A program made the position numbers and the translations under genes. The notes beneath the pieces are model-generated. The model was not told the DNA's origin and did no database searches. It saw only the letters and a list, made by a program, of their open reading frames with translations. Positions 44,153-52,779 of a stretch of 64,000 bases of DNA are shown here, in pieces; the stretch's first letter is position 1, and each line of letters starts with the position of its first letter. This DNA is from Dermabacter sp. (GTDB lineage: Bacteria; Actinomycetota; Actinomycetes; Actinomycetales; Dermabacteraceae), in contig JAUNTX010000007.1 of the NCBI GenBank assembly GCA_030538475.1, positions 1 to 64,000 of the forward strand. Reading direction: 5' to 3'.

Positions 44153-45144
44153 CCTTCGGCGCGACCCTCGCGCCAATAGCCCATGAAGCTCACCTGGGTG
44201 CGATCCACGCCCACGTCGCGCACGAGGTAGCGGCGCATCGTCTTGATGATGCCTGCCTCGCCCGCGAGCCAGGCATAGAACGCGGTCTCGGTGCCGGAGC
44301 TGGTTTCCCACAGGATCTGGGTGTCGATATCGACATCCTCGGGCTCGGTTCCGCGGTCGATGAACGGGGGAGGGGCCACGACGGATCGTACGGCGGCGTC
44401 CAGGAGGCTGCCGAGGGCGGCCGGCGCGCCGTGCGGTTGTTCGTCGCGGGGCAGCCACGTGAGGCTCACGCGCGATTTCGTGAGGGTGGGCAGGGCGTCG
44501 GCTGCCGTGGGGATCTCGATGAAGGCGTGGCCTGAGAACGATGCGGGCAGCGCTTCGAGGATGGAACAGATGGCGGGCGCGGCGGTTTCGTCGCCCGCGA
44601 GGAGGACGCGGCGTGCGAGGCCCGGGCGGAACTCGATGCCGCCATAGCCGGGAGCGGCCAGGTGCCTGTTCGGGCCGATGACGCTCACGGTGTCGCCCAC
44701 CTGGGCGGCGAGGGCCCAGTCGGCGGCCTTGCCGCCGGGGTGCGCCACGAAGTCGATGTCGAGTTCGGGGTGCTCGGCGATATTGCCCGGGTGCCCGGCG
44801 CCGCGGAGTTCGCGCACGGTGTAGGTGCGCATCCAGCCGCGTTCTTCTTCGGGGTGGGCGAGCCACCTCTTGTACCACTCGGCACCCGTGCCGTCGAGGT
44901 CGGCGGGGTCCATGGGGCGCTCTGGCCCGAGGTGCGCGAAGTGGTCGACCGTGCCGGGGATGATGACCTTGATGCGCATGTCGAGCGGGTGGCCGCCCGT
45001 GCCGAAGTGCGCGAGGTCCGCGCCCGTGAGGGTGAGGCGCACGAACGTGGGTGAGAGGCGTTCGGTGCGGGCGATCTCGAGACCGAAGGCGAGCAGCGGC
45101 ATGAGGTCCCGTGCGCGGACGGGGGCGGGAGCGGCGTCAGACAT
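44149..45144 (-). CDS. Siderophore-interacting protein (FAD-dependent ferric reductase)
   Basis: This 331-residue flavoprotein of the SIP/ViuB family reduces iron in ferri-siderophores after import. The FAD-binding domain contains WMRTYTVRE (about 118-126) with the R-x-Y-T signature and HPGGKAADWA. The NAD(P)H-side domain contains LLAGDETAAPAI and FYAWLAGEAGIIKTMRR with RTQVSFMGYW. ATG 45144 is chosen by family length; the open frame extends upstream without support. The gene is divergent from the iron ABC importer, with a DtxR-type box between. A minus-strand TACTGT about 7 bases before the ATG may be a -10 with a short leader. Confidence 0.93.
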   Translation of the reverse strand: MSDAAPAPVRARDLMPLLAFGLEIARTERLSPTFVRLTLTGADLAHFGTGGHPLDMRIKVIIPGTVDHFAHLGPERPMDPADLDGTGAEWYKRWLAHPEEERGWMRTYTVRELRGAGHPGNIAEHPELDIDFVAHPGGKAADWALAAQVGDTVSVIGPNRHLAAPGYGGIEFRPGLARRVLLAGDETAAPAICSILEALPASFSGHAFIEIPTAADALPTLTKSRVSLTWLPRDEQPHGAPAALGSLLDAAVRSVVAPPPFIDRGTEPEDVDIDTQILWETSSGTETAFYAWLAGEAGIIKTMRRYLVRDVGVDRTQVSFMGYWREGRAEG

Positions 45145-45197
45145 GGGGCACACAGTAGCCCAGGTTGCCGACGGCCCACGGAGCCCCCGCGCACTAC

Positions 45198-45216
45198 TTA
45201 GGCCAGCCTCACCTGA
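45198..45216. promoter_or_regulatory. DtxR/IdeR-type iron box
   Basis: TTAGGCCAGCCTCACCTGA matches the consensus TTAGGTTAGCCTAACCTAA at 15 of 19 positions by direct comparison. It lies in the 143-bp gap between the siderophore-interacting protein gene and the iron permease operon. On the minus strand a TAAGTA -10-like hexamer overlaps its edge. Iron-loaded DtxR binding would repress both units under iron sufficiency. Confidence 0.8.
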
Positions 45217-45287
45217 GCGTGTGAGGAATCTGACCCGTCGGCCTTTCGCAACACGCGGCTTGTCTTTTCCGCTGGTACTTTTGGGGC

Positions 45288-46313
45288 GTGGTCGTGACAC
45301 CAGCGAAGCGAGGGTCGGCCCTCGCCGTGACGGTCGGGGGCCTTATCCTGCTTGCCGCGCTCTTCGTGGCGAGCCTCTACCTTGGCTCGGGCGATCTCAG
45401 TGCCGCCCAGGTCACCCGCACCCTCGGCGCCTGGCTCGGCGGGCAAGCACCCAGCGACACCACGAGCCTCATCATCCTCGAGCGCCGCGTCCCCCGCGGG
45501 ATCATCGCCATCACCGCCGGGGCGGCCCTCGGCCTCGCGGGCACCCTCATGCAGGCCCTCACCCGCAACCCCCTGGCCGATCCTGGGCTGCTCGGCGTCT
45601 CGGTCGGCGCCTACGCCGCCATTGTCGTGACCAGCGCCTTCATCGGCGTGTCCGTGGCCAGCACGCACGTGTGGGCCGCGATGATCGGCGCGCTCGTCGT
45701 GGCCGCCCTCGTCTACGCGATTGGCACCACCGGCCCGATGGGCGGCAGCGCGGTCAAGCTCGTGCTCGCAGGCGTCGCCGTCGGCGCCGTCCTCCAGGGG
45801 CTCAGCGCCACGATCTCCCTGTCCATGCCCGAGGTCTTCGACCGCGTCCGCTTCTGGGCCGTCGGCTCCCTCCAGGGGCGCACCATGAACGACGCCGCCG
45901 TCACCCTCCCCTTCATCCTCGTCGGCGCCCTCATCGCGCTCGTCCTCCAGCGCTCGCTCAACGCTCTCGCGCTCGGCGACGACAACGCCATTGCGCTCGG
46001 CTCCCACCCCACCCGCACACGCATCGTCGGCCTCGTCGCCGTCACCCTCCTCACCGGCGCCGCCACGGCCGCCGCGGGGCCGCTGGCCTTCGTCGGCCTG
46101 ATCGTCCCCCACGCCCTGCGCATGCTCGTGGGCCCCGACCACCGGCGCCTCATCCCGCTGTCGATGATCGCCGCCCCCGTGCTCCTCTTGAGCGCCGACA
46201 TCCTCGGCCGCCTCGTCCTCTCATCCGAACTGCCCGCCGGGACCGTCACCGCGATCATCGGTGCGCCCGTGCTCATCGCTCTTGTCCGCTCGAGGGCGGT
46301 GAAGGGCCTGTGA
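45288..46313 (+). CDS. FecCD-family iron-siderophore ABC permease, subunit 1
   Basis: This 341-residue permease has about nine to ten membrane helices. Family blocks include [23 protein letters not shown] (as RVPRGI and [12 protein letters not shown]), [37 protein letters not shown] and the periplasm-facing [11 protein letters not shown]. It works as a dimer with the next gene, fed by the binding lipoprotein at 48213. GTG 45288 is the start; TACTTT ending 7 bases upstream suggests a leaderless transcript. It overlaps the second permease by four bases. It is likely iron-repressed through the box at 45198-45216. Confidence 0.93.
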   Translation: MVVTPAKRGSALAVTVGGLILLAALFVASLYLGSGDLSAAQVTRTLGAWLGGQAPSDTTSLIILERRVPRGIIAITAGAALGLAGTLMQALTRNPLADPGLLGVSVGAYAAIVVTSAFIGVSVASTHVWAAMIGALVVAALVYAIGTTGPMGGSAVKLVLAGVAVGAVLQGLSATISLSMPEVFDRVRFWAVGSLQGRTMNDAAVTLPFILVGALIALVLQRSLNALALGDDNAIALGSHPTRTRIVGLVAVTLLTGAATAAAGPLAFVGLIVPHALRMLVGPDHRRLIPLSMIAAPVLLLSADILGRLVLSSELPAGTVTAIIGAPVLIALVRSRAVKGL

Positions 46314-47302
46314 CCCGCCGACGCGCGATCCTCGTGACCGCACTCGTCTTCGCCCTCGCCCTCGCGGCGGGCGCCTGGTCCATGGTGATCGGCAGCGCCC
46401 GCATCGGCGCGCCCGAGGTGCTGCAGGCGCTCGCAGGCCAAGCCTCCGCGGGGGTCGAGCGCGTGGTGATCGGCTGGCGGCTGCCCCGCGTGCTGTTCAC
46501 GCTGCTGGGCGGCGCCGCCCTCGCCATCGCGGGCGCCATCTTCCAGTCGCAGACCCGCAACCCGCTGGGAAGCCCCGACATCATCGGCTTCACCGTCGGC
46601 GCGTACACGGCCGTGCTCGTCGCCTCAATCCTGGGCCTTTCGGGGATTTGGCAGACTCCGCTCGCTGCGATTGTGGGCGGGCTCGCCACCGGCGTCGCCG
46701 TCTACCTGCTCGCGTGGCGCGGCGGCGTGAGTGGTCTGCGCATCATCCTCGTGGGCATCGGCGTGAGCCTGTTCCTCAGCTCGATCAACACCTACCTGCT
46801 GCGCACAATGCGGCTCGAAGAGGCGATGTCGGCGGCCGTGTGGGGAGCCGGGTCGGTCAACGACGTGGGCTGGTGGCACGTCCTCCCGCTCGCGCTCGTG
46901 CTCGCCCTCGCCCTGCCCGTCATCCTCGTCTTCGCGCGCGACATGCGGCTCATGGAGATGGGCGACGACACCGCCGCGGGCCTCGGCGTCAACCTCGAGA
47001 AGACCCGGCTCATCCAGTTCACGGCCGCGATTGCGCTTGTCGCCGTCGTCACGGCCGGGGCCGGACCCATCGCCTTCGTCGCGCTCGTCGCCCCGCAGCT
47101 GGCCCTGCGGCTCGTGCGCGGATCGAGCGTGAGCATCGTGCCGTCGGCCGCCGTCGGCGCCCTCCTGCTCACCGCGAGCGATCTCATCGCCCGCGCCCCG
47201 TTCATGCCCGCGAGCGTGCCCGTCGGCGTCGTGACCCTGTGCCTCGGCGGCACGTATTTCGTGTATCTGCTGCTCAACCTTGGGAGGGCGAAGCCCGCAT
47301 GA
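46310..47302 (+). CDS. FecCD-family iron-siderophore ABC permease, subunit 2
   Basis: This 330-residue permease is the partner of subunit 1. Signatures are [24 protein letters not shown] ([17 protein letters not shown]), [35 protein letters not shown] and [24 protein letters not shown] 46310 overlaps the previous stop (GTGA), and its own stop overlaps the ATPase start (ATGA), so the operon is translationally coupled. A longer open frame in this phase runs upstream through the first permease gene out of frame and is not genuine. Confidence 0.93.
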   Translation: MTRRRAILVTALVFALALAAGAWSMVIGSARIGAPEVLQALAGQASAGVERVVIGWRLPRVLFTLLGGAALAIAGAIFQSQTRNPLGSPDIIGFTVGAYTAVLVASILGLSGIWQTPLAAIVGGLATGVAVYLLAWRGGVSGLRIILVGIGVSLFLSSINTYLLRTMRLEEAMSAAVWGAGSVNDVGWWHVLPLALVLALALPVILVFARDMRLMEMGDDTAAGLGVNLEKTRLIQFTAAIALVAVVTAGAGPIAFVALVAPQLALRLVRGSSVSIVPSAAVGALLLTASDLIARAPFMPASVPVGVVTLCLGGTYFVYLLLNLGRAKPA

Positions 47303-48138
47303 CCACGATGTCCCTGCGAGGGCGCGACCTCACGCTCGGTTACGACCAGCGGATCGTCACCGAGAACCTCGACGTCACGATCCCGGAAGGCTCCTTCACG
47401 GTCATCATCGGGCCGAACGGATGCGGAAAATCGACCCTGCTGCGGGCGCTCGCGCGCCTGCTGAAGCCCACGACCGGCGCCGTCACACTCGACGGTCGAG
47501 ACATCCGCGAGGTCCGCACGAAGGAGCTCGCGCGCACGATCGGGCTCCTGCCGCAATCCTCGATTGCCCCCGAAGGCATCACCGTGCGCGACCTCGTGTC
47601 GCGCGGGCGCCACCCCTACCATTCGATGCTGCGGCGGTGGGGGAGCGAGGACGAGCGTGCCGTGCGCGAGGCCCTTCGCGTCACGCGCCTCGACGAGCTC
47701 GCCGAGCGCGCCGTCGATGAGCTATCCGGCGGTCAGCGCCAGCGGGCGTGGATCGCGATGGCGCTCGCGCAAGAAACCCCGCTCCTGCTACTGGACGAGC
47801 CCACCACCTTCCTCGATATCCGCTACCAGCTCGATGTCCTGGACCTGTGCCAGGGGCTTCGCGAGGGAGGGCGGACGCTCGTCGCGGTGCTGCACGACCT
47901 CAACTAGGCCCTGCGCTATGCCACGCACGTCATCGCCATGAAGGACGGCCGGATCGTCGCCGAAGGCACCCCCGCCGAGGTGGGGACCGCCCAGGTGGTG
48001 CGCGACGTGTTCGATGTGGACGCGCAGATCATCACCGACCCCGTGAGCGGGAGCCCGCTCGTGGTGCCGCTCTCGGGCGGCAGGGCCGAGGCGGCAGTGC
48101 CCGCGACGGTTTCGCCTCGCGAGGGCGGTCCCACCTGA
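47299..48138 (+). pseudogene. Iron-siderophore ABC ATPase with in-frame amber codon
   Basis: The frame encodes a FepC/FhuC-like ATPase: Walker [15 protein letters not shown]-loop [11 protein letters not shown], signature [18 protein letters not shown], Walker [13 protein letters not shown] and the H-loop in VLHDLN. Immediately after, at 47905-47907, TAG replaces the codon that in this family is normally Gln (HDLNQA), consistent with a single CAG-to-TAG change. The same frame continues to 48138 with ALRYATHVIAMKDGRIVAEGTPAEV, the normal C-terminus. The truncated product would be 202 residues against 279. It retains all ATPase motifs but loses the last ~76 residues. It may be non-functional, weakly active, read through, or a sequence error. 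Confidence 0.88.
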
Positions 48139-48212
48139 CGCAGGCCGCCCGCCGCCGAAGAAGACCCGCAGTACCCCATGTCGCAGTACCCCAATTTCCA
48201 TAAGGAGACATC

Positions 48213-49262
48213 ATGAGTATTTCCCGCCGCGCCCTCCTGGGCACCGGTTCCGCCCTGTCCGCCGCCGCGATGCTCGCCGCCTGCGGCTCGTCCAGCACGA
48301 GCGGCGGTGCGGGAAGTGACGCCGGCTCCAGCTCGGACGCAGTGGCCGACGCGAAGCTGCCCGTCACCGTCACCCACAAGTTCGGCGAGACCGAGGTCAA
48401 GGCCCCGGCGGGCGGCAAGGGCCTGCAGGTCGTCGCCCTCGGCTGGTCGGACGCCGAAGTCTGCCTCGCGCTCGGCGTGAAGCCGATTGGCGTGTACGAC
48501 TGGCTGGGCTTCGGGGCCGATCACAAGGGCGTGGGCCCGTGGGCCGAGAAGCTCTTCGGTGACGTGACGCCCGAGGTGTTCGAGCGCTCGGCCGACGGGA
48601 TCGACTACGAGCTCGTGCAGTCGCTCGCCCCGGACCTGATCCTGAACGTCAACTCGGGCTATGACGAGGCGGAGTACACGCGCCTTGCCGAGATCGCCCC
48701 GACCATCTCCGGCCCCGTCGATGCCCTGAACTTCGCGCCGGGCTGGGACAACCAGGCCCGGCTCATCGCCGAATCGCTCGGTTTGGCCGACGCGGGTGAG
48801 ACCCTCATCGAGAAGACGTCGGCCACCCTCGAGGGCGTGAAGAAGGATCATCCCGATTTCGCGGGCGTGCAGGCCGTGACGGGCTCGAAGTTTGGCGAGG
48901 CCTACGGCCTGAGCTACACGGGCGATTTCCGGTGGGATGCGATGGAGGCGTTCGGCTTCACGATGTATTCGGAGGCGGCGAAGCTCAAGCCGGAGAACGG
49001 CTTCTACGCCGACGTGTCGCAAGAGCAGGTGGCGGTGTTTGACGCCCCGGTCGCGGTGCTGTTCCCGATTGGGTACACGCTCGCGGAGCTCGAGGCGGAT
49101 CCGCTCATCGCCTCCCTCAACGTGGTCAAGGACGGCCGCGCCGTCATGCTTGACCCGGAGGAGGAGCTGGTCTCCGCGTTCAGCGCGGGCAACCCCCTGT
49201 CCATCACGTACGTGTGCGAGCACCTTCCGCAGCTGCTGCAGGAGGCCGTGGACAAGCTCTAA
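48213..49262 (+). CDS. Iron-siderophore-binding lipoprotein (FepB/FecB-like)
   Basis: This 349-residue binding protein of the helical-backbone metal/siderophore class delivers ferri-siderophore to the FecCD permeases. The N-terminus MSISRRALLGTGSALSAAAMLAAC has a twin-arginine-like pair and a lipobox cysteine near residue 24. The mature part shows VVALGWSDAEVCLALGVKPIGV, QSLAPDLILNVNSGYDEAEYTRLAEIAPT (in pieces) and a C-terminal EHLPQLLQEAVDKL. An AAGGAG site precedes ATG 48213. The 74-bp gap before it contains a short direct repeat of CGCAGTACCCCA. A strong terminator follows. Confidence 0.95.
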   Translation: MSISRRALLGTGSALSAAAMLAACGSSSTSGGAGSDAGSSSDAVADAKLPVTVTHKFGETEVKAPAGGKGLQVVALGWSDAEVCLALGVKPIGVYDWLGFGADHKGVGPWAEKLFGDVTPEVFERSADGIDYELVQSLAPDLILNVNSGYDEAEYTRLAEIAPTISGPVDALNFAPGWDNQARLIAESLGLADAGETLIEKTSATLEGVKKDHPDFAGVQAVTGSKFGEAYGLSYTGDFRWDAMEAFGFTMYSEAAKLKPENGFYADVSQEQVAVFDAPVAVLFPIGYTLAELEADPLIASLNVVKDGRAVMLDPEEELVSAFSAGNPLSITYVCEHLPQLLQEAVDKL

Positions 49263-49279
49263 GCACGGTTTTTCCACGA

Positions 49280-49311
49280 GTGGGGCGGCGCCGAGCGTGG
49301 CGCCGCCCCAC
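49280..49311 (+). terminator. Terminator after iron-uptake operon
   Basis: GTGGGGCGGCGCC (49280-49292) pairs perfectly with GGCGCCGCCCCAC (49299-49311) around a 6-base loop, 17 bases after the stop. It faces the convergent XRE regulator gene and may serve both. Confidence 0.85.
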
Positions 49312-49326
49312 ACGTGTGCCGAGGGG

Positions 49327-49518
49327 CTATTCGGGGGTGAAGATGTCCTCGATGCGGCAGTCGAACGCCTGGGCGAGGGCGAAGGCGAGGGGCAGCGATG
49401 GGTCGAAGCGGCCCTTTTCGATGGAGATGATGGTCTGGCGGGAGACCCCGAGTAGGCTCGCGAGGTTTTGCTGCGACCAGGCCCGTTCGGCGCGGAGTTC
49501 GACGAGGCGGTTCTTCAT
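49327..49518 (-). CDS. XRE-family transcriptional regulator
   Basis: This 63-residue protein is almost entirely a Cro/CI-type helix-turn-helix: MKNRLVELRAERAWSQQNLA, then LLGVSRQTIISIEKGRFDPS and LAFALAQAFDCRIEDIF. Such short regulators commonly sit after a small membrane protein and control their own operon. ATG 49518 overlaps the previous stop (TGATG), so translation is coupled. The nested palindrome upstream of the operon (50039-50074) is the likely operator. Confidence 0.92.
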   Translation of the reverse strand: MKNRLVELRAERAWSQQNLASLLGVSRQTIISIEKGRFDPSLPLAFALAQAFDCRIEDIFTPE

Positions 49519-50021
49519 CAGCGGCTTCGGTAGCGCTGGATCAGGTACCGCACGGCGACATCGACCATGGCGAGGGTCGCGAGAACGAGGAGCACCAGGT
49601 AGGTGCTCACTCCGTGCAGGGCGGGGATCATGGCGAAGGCGCCGGCCCCGAGGCCGAGGAGCGCGAGGATATCGCCGAAGGCGCCAACGGCGGCACGGTC
49701 GTACCAGTGCGATTCGATGGAGAGTTCCGCTTCGCGCATTGCACCCTTGATGCTCGAGCGATCCACGGCGAGCACCCAGCCGAGGGTCGCGGAGATCGGC
49801 AGCGTCGCGCAGAACAGGACGAGGGGCAGCAGGTGCGGCGCGTCCGACGGGCCCTGCACGACGAAGGTGAGGCCCGCGAGGGCGCCGGAAAGGCTGAGGC
49901 CGACGACGAGGGCGAGGGGGAGGGTGGAGGTGCCGCGCGGGGTGCGGCCAAAGAAGGAGCGCGCGGGGGCGGTGCTGGGGCGCCCGGAGTGAGCTGAATC
50001 GGTGTGAGGCGTGGGGGTCAT
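49518..50021 (-). CDS. Small four-helix membrane protein coupled to XRE regulator
   Basis: This 167-residue protein has a polar N-terminus of about 35 residues and four predicted membrane helices in two pairs, separated by the charged loop DRSSIKGAMREAELSIESHWYD. It resembles DUF2178-like proteins that pair with short XRE regulators. An AAGGAGGG site precedes ATG 50021. The role may be sensory or an immunity-type membrane function, but this is not shown. The upstream promoter and nested palindrome suggest tight regulation. Confidence 0.8.
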   Translation of the reverse strand: MTPTPHTDSAHSGRPSTAPARSFFGRTPRGTSTLPLALVVGLSLSGALAGLTFVVQGPSDAPHLLPLVLFCATLPISATLGWVLAVDRSSIKGAMREAELSIESHWYDRAAVGAFGDILALLGLGAGAFAMIPALHGVSTYLVLLVLATLAMVDVAVRYLIQRYRSR

Positions 50022-50038
50022 GGTGAACCCTCCTTTCT

Positions 50039-50074
50039 ATGTCAAGCTCACTGTACGTACAGCAAGCTTGACAT
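50039..50074. promoter_or_regulatory. Concentric double palindrome operator
   Basis: Outer arms ATGTCAAGCT (50039-50048) and AGCTTGACAT (50065-50074) are perfect complements. Inside them CTGTACGTACAG (50051-50062) is itself a perfect palindrome with the same centre, so 32 of 36 positions are symmetric. An extra half-site follows, forming TTGACATGTCAA at 50069-50080. It overlaps the candidate promoter of the XRE operon. Confidence 0.75.
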
Positions 50075-50079
50075 GTCAA
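50050..50079 (-). promoter_or_regulatory. Candidate promoter of membrane protein-XRE operon
   Basis: On the minus strand TTGACA (complement of 50074-50079) and TACAGT (complement of 50050-50055) are separated by 18 bases, and the ATG lies about 29 bases beyond. The palindromic operator covers the spacer and -10, fitting direct repression. Confidence 0.6.
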
Positions 50080-50091
50080 GGATGCTGGACA

Positions 50092-50739
50092 TCACGTCAC
50101 GGACATCCGCACCGTCTGAGTTGTGCTCACATGCCGGTCTACCTGGTGCAGCCAGAGGGAAGATACCGGTGCCGCTAACGCCGATAGATCGTGCTGCGTC
50201 GAGGGAAGCCGTGCTGTGCCAGAGGCAAGCTCCACCCGTTGAGCATCAAGAACGGAGAAGTGGATCGACGAGCATCGGGCAACCGGAGTGGGCGTAGCTC
50301 GTTCGCAAGGCTCGTTGAACGCGTGAATGCCCGCGTGCATCGCTCCCGTGCGCACCTGCGCCCTGACAGAGCGCGGTTCGCAGAGGATAGTCAGCTCGGT
50401 GATCTCGCACGTAGCCACGGGCCTCAGCGTCTCCTGCAAACAGAAGAAAATCTGACGAAAAGGAATCGGGGCCGCAGCGGGGCACACGAGATCCAGATGG
50501 AGTCCCCGAGCCAGAAAGTCGCCAGTCAGGAGGGAGTGGTCGTCATAGACGAACCCGGTGGACCACAGCCCAGCGTGAGAATCTCGATCTCCTTCGCACC
50601 CGAAGGTGCGGGACAGTCTCGAGAACTCGTCGGCGATGTCTAACTGCCCGTCGTCGTTCTCCCGTGGGTGTGTCGCGCGTCCCCTAAGCCTTAATTGAAG
50701 GGAGTGGAAGCTCGTAAATGCGCGACCCACGCCCCACAT
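50092..50739 (-). CDS. Hypothetical protein downstream of hemL group
   Basis: This 215-residue protein is not recognised. ATG 50739 has a strong AAGGAG five bases upstream, and codon choice (GAC, GAG, CTG, TTC, ATC) favours this frame over the opposing plus-strand frame. The middle contains FSRLSRTFGCEGDRDSHAG, then LLTGDFLARGLHLDLVCPA and FFCLQETLRPVATCEITELTILCE, with six or more cysteines. No membrane segment or known motif was seen. Its composition is less GC-rich than the haem genes. It lies 36 bases after the membrane-protein gene that overlaps hemL, so it may be the last gene of the operon. Confidence 0.55.
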   Translation of the reverse strand: MWGVGRAFTSFHSLQLRLRGRATHPRENDDGQLDIADEFSRLSRTFGCEGDRDSHAGLWSTGFVYDDHSLLTGDFLARGLHLDLVCPAAAPIPFRQIFFCLQETLRPVATCEITELTILCEPRSVRAQVRTGAMHAGIHAFNEPCERATPTPVARCSSIHFSVLDAQRVELASGTARLPSTQHDLSALAAPVSSLWLHQVDRHVSTTQTVRMSVT

Positions 50740-50775
50740 GACGGCTCCTTGACCTCGTTGGTTGAGCTGCGCTGC

Positions 50776-51348
50776 CTAGCGGCCGCCGTAGACGAGCCAC
50801 ACGGCCCGTGCCCGCGCGACCACCCGCACCCCTGCTACCACCAGCGCTGTGAGGATCGCGAGCAGGATCGCCGGGGTGTAGTCCGGGGCCTTCGGTGCGA
50901 GCACCATCGCTGTCACGACGGCCGCGATGACGCCGAGCGCGCCGATGAGCGCCGCCACGAAAGGAAGGGTGAACGAGAAACTCCGCAGCCACGCCTCGCC
51001 GTCGGCCGGATACCCCACGCCCGCGCGGTGCTTCTTCGCGCGCCACGCCGCGAGGCATCCCGCGAGCACCATGCCAACGAGCCACGCGCAGAACACGCCG
51101 AGGGCAAACCACCACGAGAGGGAAAAACTCACGAGGACCGCGAGCACACCGGCCCCGGCCCCGAGCAGCGCGAGGCGAGAGAGGAACGCGAAGCCCTCGC
51201 TGTCGCTCACCAGATCGGGGGGAAAAGCGAGCGCTGCTGCGTCGCCCTCGAATCCTTCAGCGCCCCCGTCGGCCCCCGCGAGGCCGTACCCGGGCTCCAC
51301 CCAGCTCTCGCCGTCAGCCTCGTCCACTCCCGACCGATTCCTGCTCAT
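50776..51348 (-). CDS. Membrane protein coupled to hemL
   Basis: This 190-residue protein has an acidic N-terminus of about 50 residues and four predicted helices (about 55-78, 83-100, 125-148, 160-178), separated by the basic loop [20 protein letters not shown] 51348 overlaps the hemL stop by four bases, showing coupled translation. No family is recognised. Its constant link with hemL would suggest a haem-related or iron role, but this is only context. Confidence 0.75.
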   Translation of the reverse strand: MSRNRSGVDEADGESWVEPGYGLAGADGGAEGFEGDAAALAFPPDLVSDSEGFAFLSRLALLGAGAGVLAVLVSFSLSWWFALGVFCAWLVGMVLAGCLAAWRAKKHRAGVGYPADGEAWLRSFSFTLPFVAALIGALGVIAAVVTAMVLAPKAPDYTPAILLAILTALVVAGVRVVARARAVWLVYGGR

Positions 51349-52661
51349 TGCGCCTTCTTCCCGGGAACCCTTCCCGCCGCCTGTGCCGCCGCCGGCAGAG
51401 CGGAGACGATGCGATCGAGAATAGCCGAGTCATGCGCCCGGGAGACGAAATACGCCTCGAACGCGCTCGGCGGAAGATAGATCCCCTGCTCGAGCATCGC
51501 GTGGAAGAAGCGCGCGAACGCCTTCGTGTCCTGCGCCTTCGCCCCCGCGTAGTCCACGACCGGCTCCGCGGTGAAGAACACCGAAAACAGGGTGCCCGCG
51601 CGCGCTATCGTGTGCGGCACCCCGGCCCCCGTGAGCGCCGCGCCGATCTCCCGCGTGAGCACGTCGGAGGCGTCGTTGAGCTGGGCATACAGCGCGTCAT
51701 CAAGCTGCCGCAGGGTCGCGAGCCCCGCCGCCGTCGCGAGCGGATTACCGGACAGCGTCCCCGCCTGGTACACGGGCCCGAGCGGCGCGAGGTAGTCCAT
51801 GATGTCGGCCCGGCCACCGAACGCGCCCACGGGCATGCCGCCACCGATCACCTTGCCGAACGTCACAAGGTCCGGCACCACACCGTCCAGGCCATGCGCG
51901 CCCGTCGCCGTCGCCCGGAAACCCGTCAGCACCTCGTCCATGATGAGCACCGCGCCGTGCGCGTGCGTCACCTCGCGCAGCACCCGGTTGAAGTCTCCCG
52001 GATCGATCACGCCCATGTTGCACGGCGCGCCCTCCGTGATGACCGCCGCGATCTGCTCCCCGCGCTCCGCGAACACGCGCCGCACCGCCTCCGCGTCACC
52101 GTAGGGCAACACGAGCGTCTCCGACGCGGTCGCCTCCGTCACCCCGGCCGAACCCGGCAGCGCGAGCGTCGCCACCCCCGAGCCCGCCTCCGCGAGCAGC
52201 GAATCCACGTGCCCGTGATAGCAGCCCGCAAACTTCACGACGAGGCTGCGGCCAGTGAAACCGCGCGCGAGGCGCAGCGCGCTCATCGTCGCCTCCGTTC
52301 CCGAGTTCACCATCCGCACCCGCTGAACCGCAGGAATCTTCGCAATGACCTCTTCGGCCAGCTCAATCTCGCCCACGTGCGGCGCCCCGAAACTCAGCGA
52401 ACGCGACGCGGCCTCCTGCACGTCGGCCACCACACGCGGATCGGCGTGCCCCAGAATCATCGGCCCCCAACTGCCCACGAGGTCCACGAACTCGCGGCCA
52501 TCCGCATCCGTCAGGAGCGCGCCCTCGCCACGCACGAGGTAGGGAGGGGTGCCCCCCACCGAGCGAAACGCCCGCACGGGCGAGTTCACGCCGCCGGGAA
52601 TCACCCGCTGGGCACGCTCAAACAACGCGGCGCTCACGGGCCGGGGACTATCGTTCGTCAT
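51345..52661 (-). CDS. hemL: Glutamate-1-semialdehyde 2,1-aminomutase
   Basis: HemL converts glutamate-1-semialdehyde to 5-aminolevulinate with PLP. The 438-residue cytosolic enzyme opens with [21 protein letters not shown], shows [16 protein letters not shown], and carries the PLP lysine in [16 protein letters not shown] near residue 265. ATG 52661 has AGGAGGA upstream. It follows hemB after 118 bp that contain three GGCCGACGG motifs, so it may have its own promoter or be the continuation of the hem operon. With hemA, divergently encoded 8 kb away, it makes the C5 route complete. Confidence 0.97.
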   Translation of the reverse strand: MTNDSPRPVSAALFERAQRVIPGGVNSPVRAFRSVGGTPPYLVRGEGALLTDADGREFVDLVGSWGPMILGHADPRVVADVQEAASRSLSFGAPHVGEIELAEEVIAKIPAVQRVRMVNSGTEATMSALRLARGFTGRSLVVKFAGCYHGHVDSLLAEAGSGVATLALPGSAGVTEATASETLVLPYGDAEAVRRVFAERGEQIAAVITEGAPCNMGVIDPGDFNRVLREVTHAHGAVLIMDEVLTGFRATATGAHGLDGVVPDLVTFGKVIGGGMPVGAFGGRADIMDYLAPLGPVYQAGTLSGNPLATAAGLATLRQLDDALYAQLNDASDVLTREIGAALTGAGVPHTIARAGTLFSVFFTAEPVVDYAGAKAQDTKAFARFFHAMLEQGIYLPPSAFEAYFVSRAHDSAILDRIVSALPAAAQAAGRVPGKKAQ

Positions 52662-52708
52662 GGCGAGATCCTCCTGGAAAACGGGGTGGGTGGTCGAAAA
52701 CAATCAGG

Positions 52709-52761
52709 GGCCGACGGGGGACTGCCGGGCCGACGGGCCAAATGCCCCACCGGGCCGACGG
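52709..52761. repeat. Triple GGCCGACGG motif between hemB and hemL
   Basis: Three same-strand copies lie at 52709-52717, 52728-52736 and 52753-52761, within 53 bp. The surrounding sequence GGGGCCGACGGGG is extended similarly in each. The gap shows no hairpin terminator of note. Confidence 0.6.
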
Positions 52762-52779
52762 GGCGACACGAGCGGGGAC

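Noticed and set aside
44825..46309. N-terminal extension of the second iron permease
   Set aside because: The region is the first permease gene read out of frame and is Arg/Pro-rich nonsense. GTG 46310 gives the proper family start.
47938..48138. Separate small gene after the ABC ATPase
   Set aside because: It is in the same frame and encodes the normal C-terminus of the ATPase, with no ribosome site of its own, so it is treated as the downstream part of the broken gene.
48139..48212. Riboswitch or regulatory element before the siderophore-binding lipoprotein gene
   Set aside because: Only a short direct repeat (CGCAGTACCCCA twice) is visible and no fold of note, so nothing is claimed.
50191..50643. 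Plus-strand open frame opposite the hypothetical gene at 50092
   Set aside because: It lacks a ribosome site and its residue pattern is less protein-like. The minus-strand frame has AAGGAG and better codon use.
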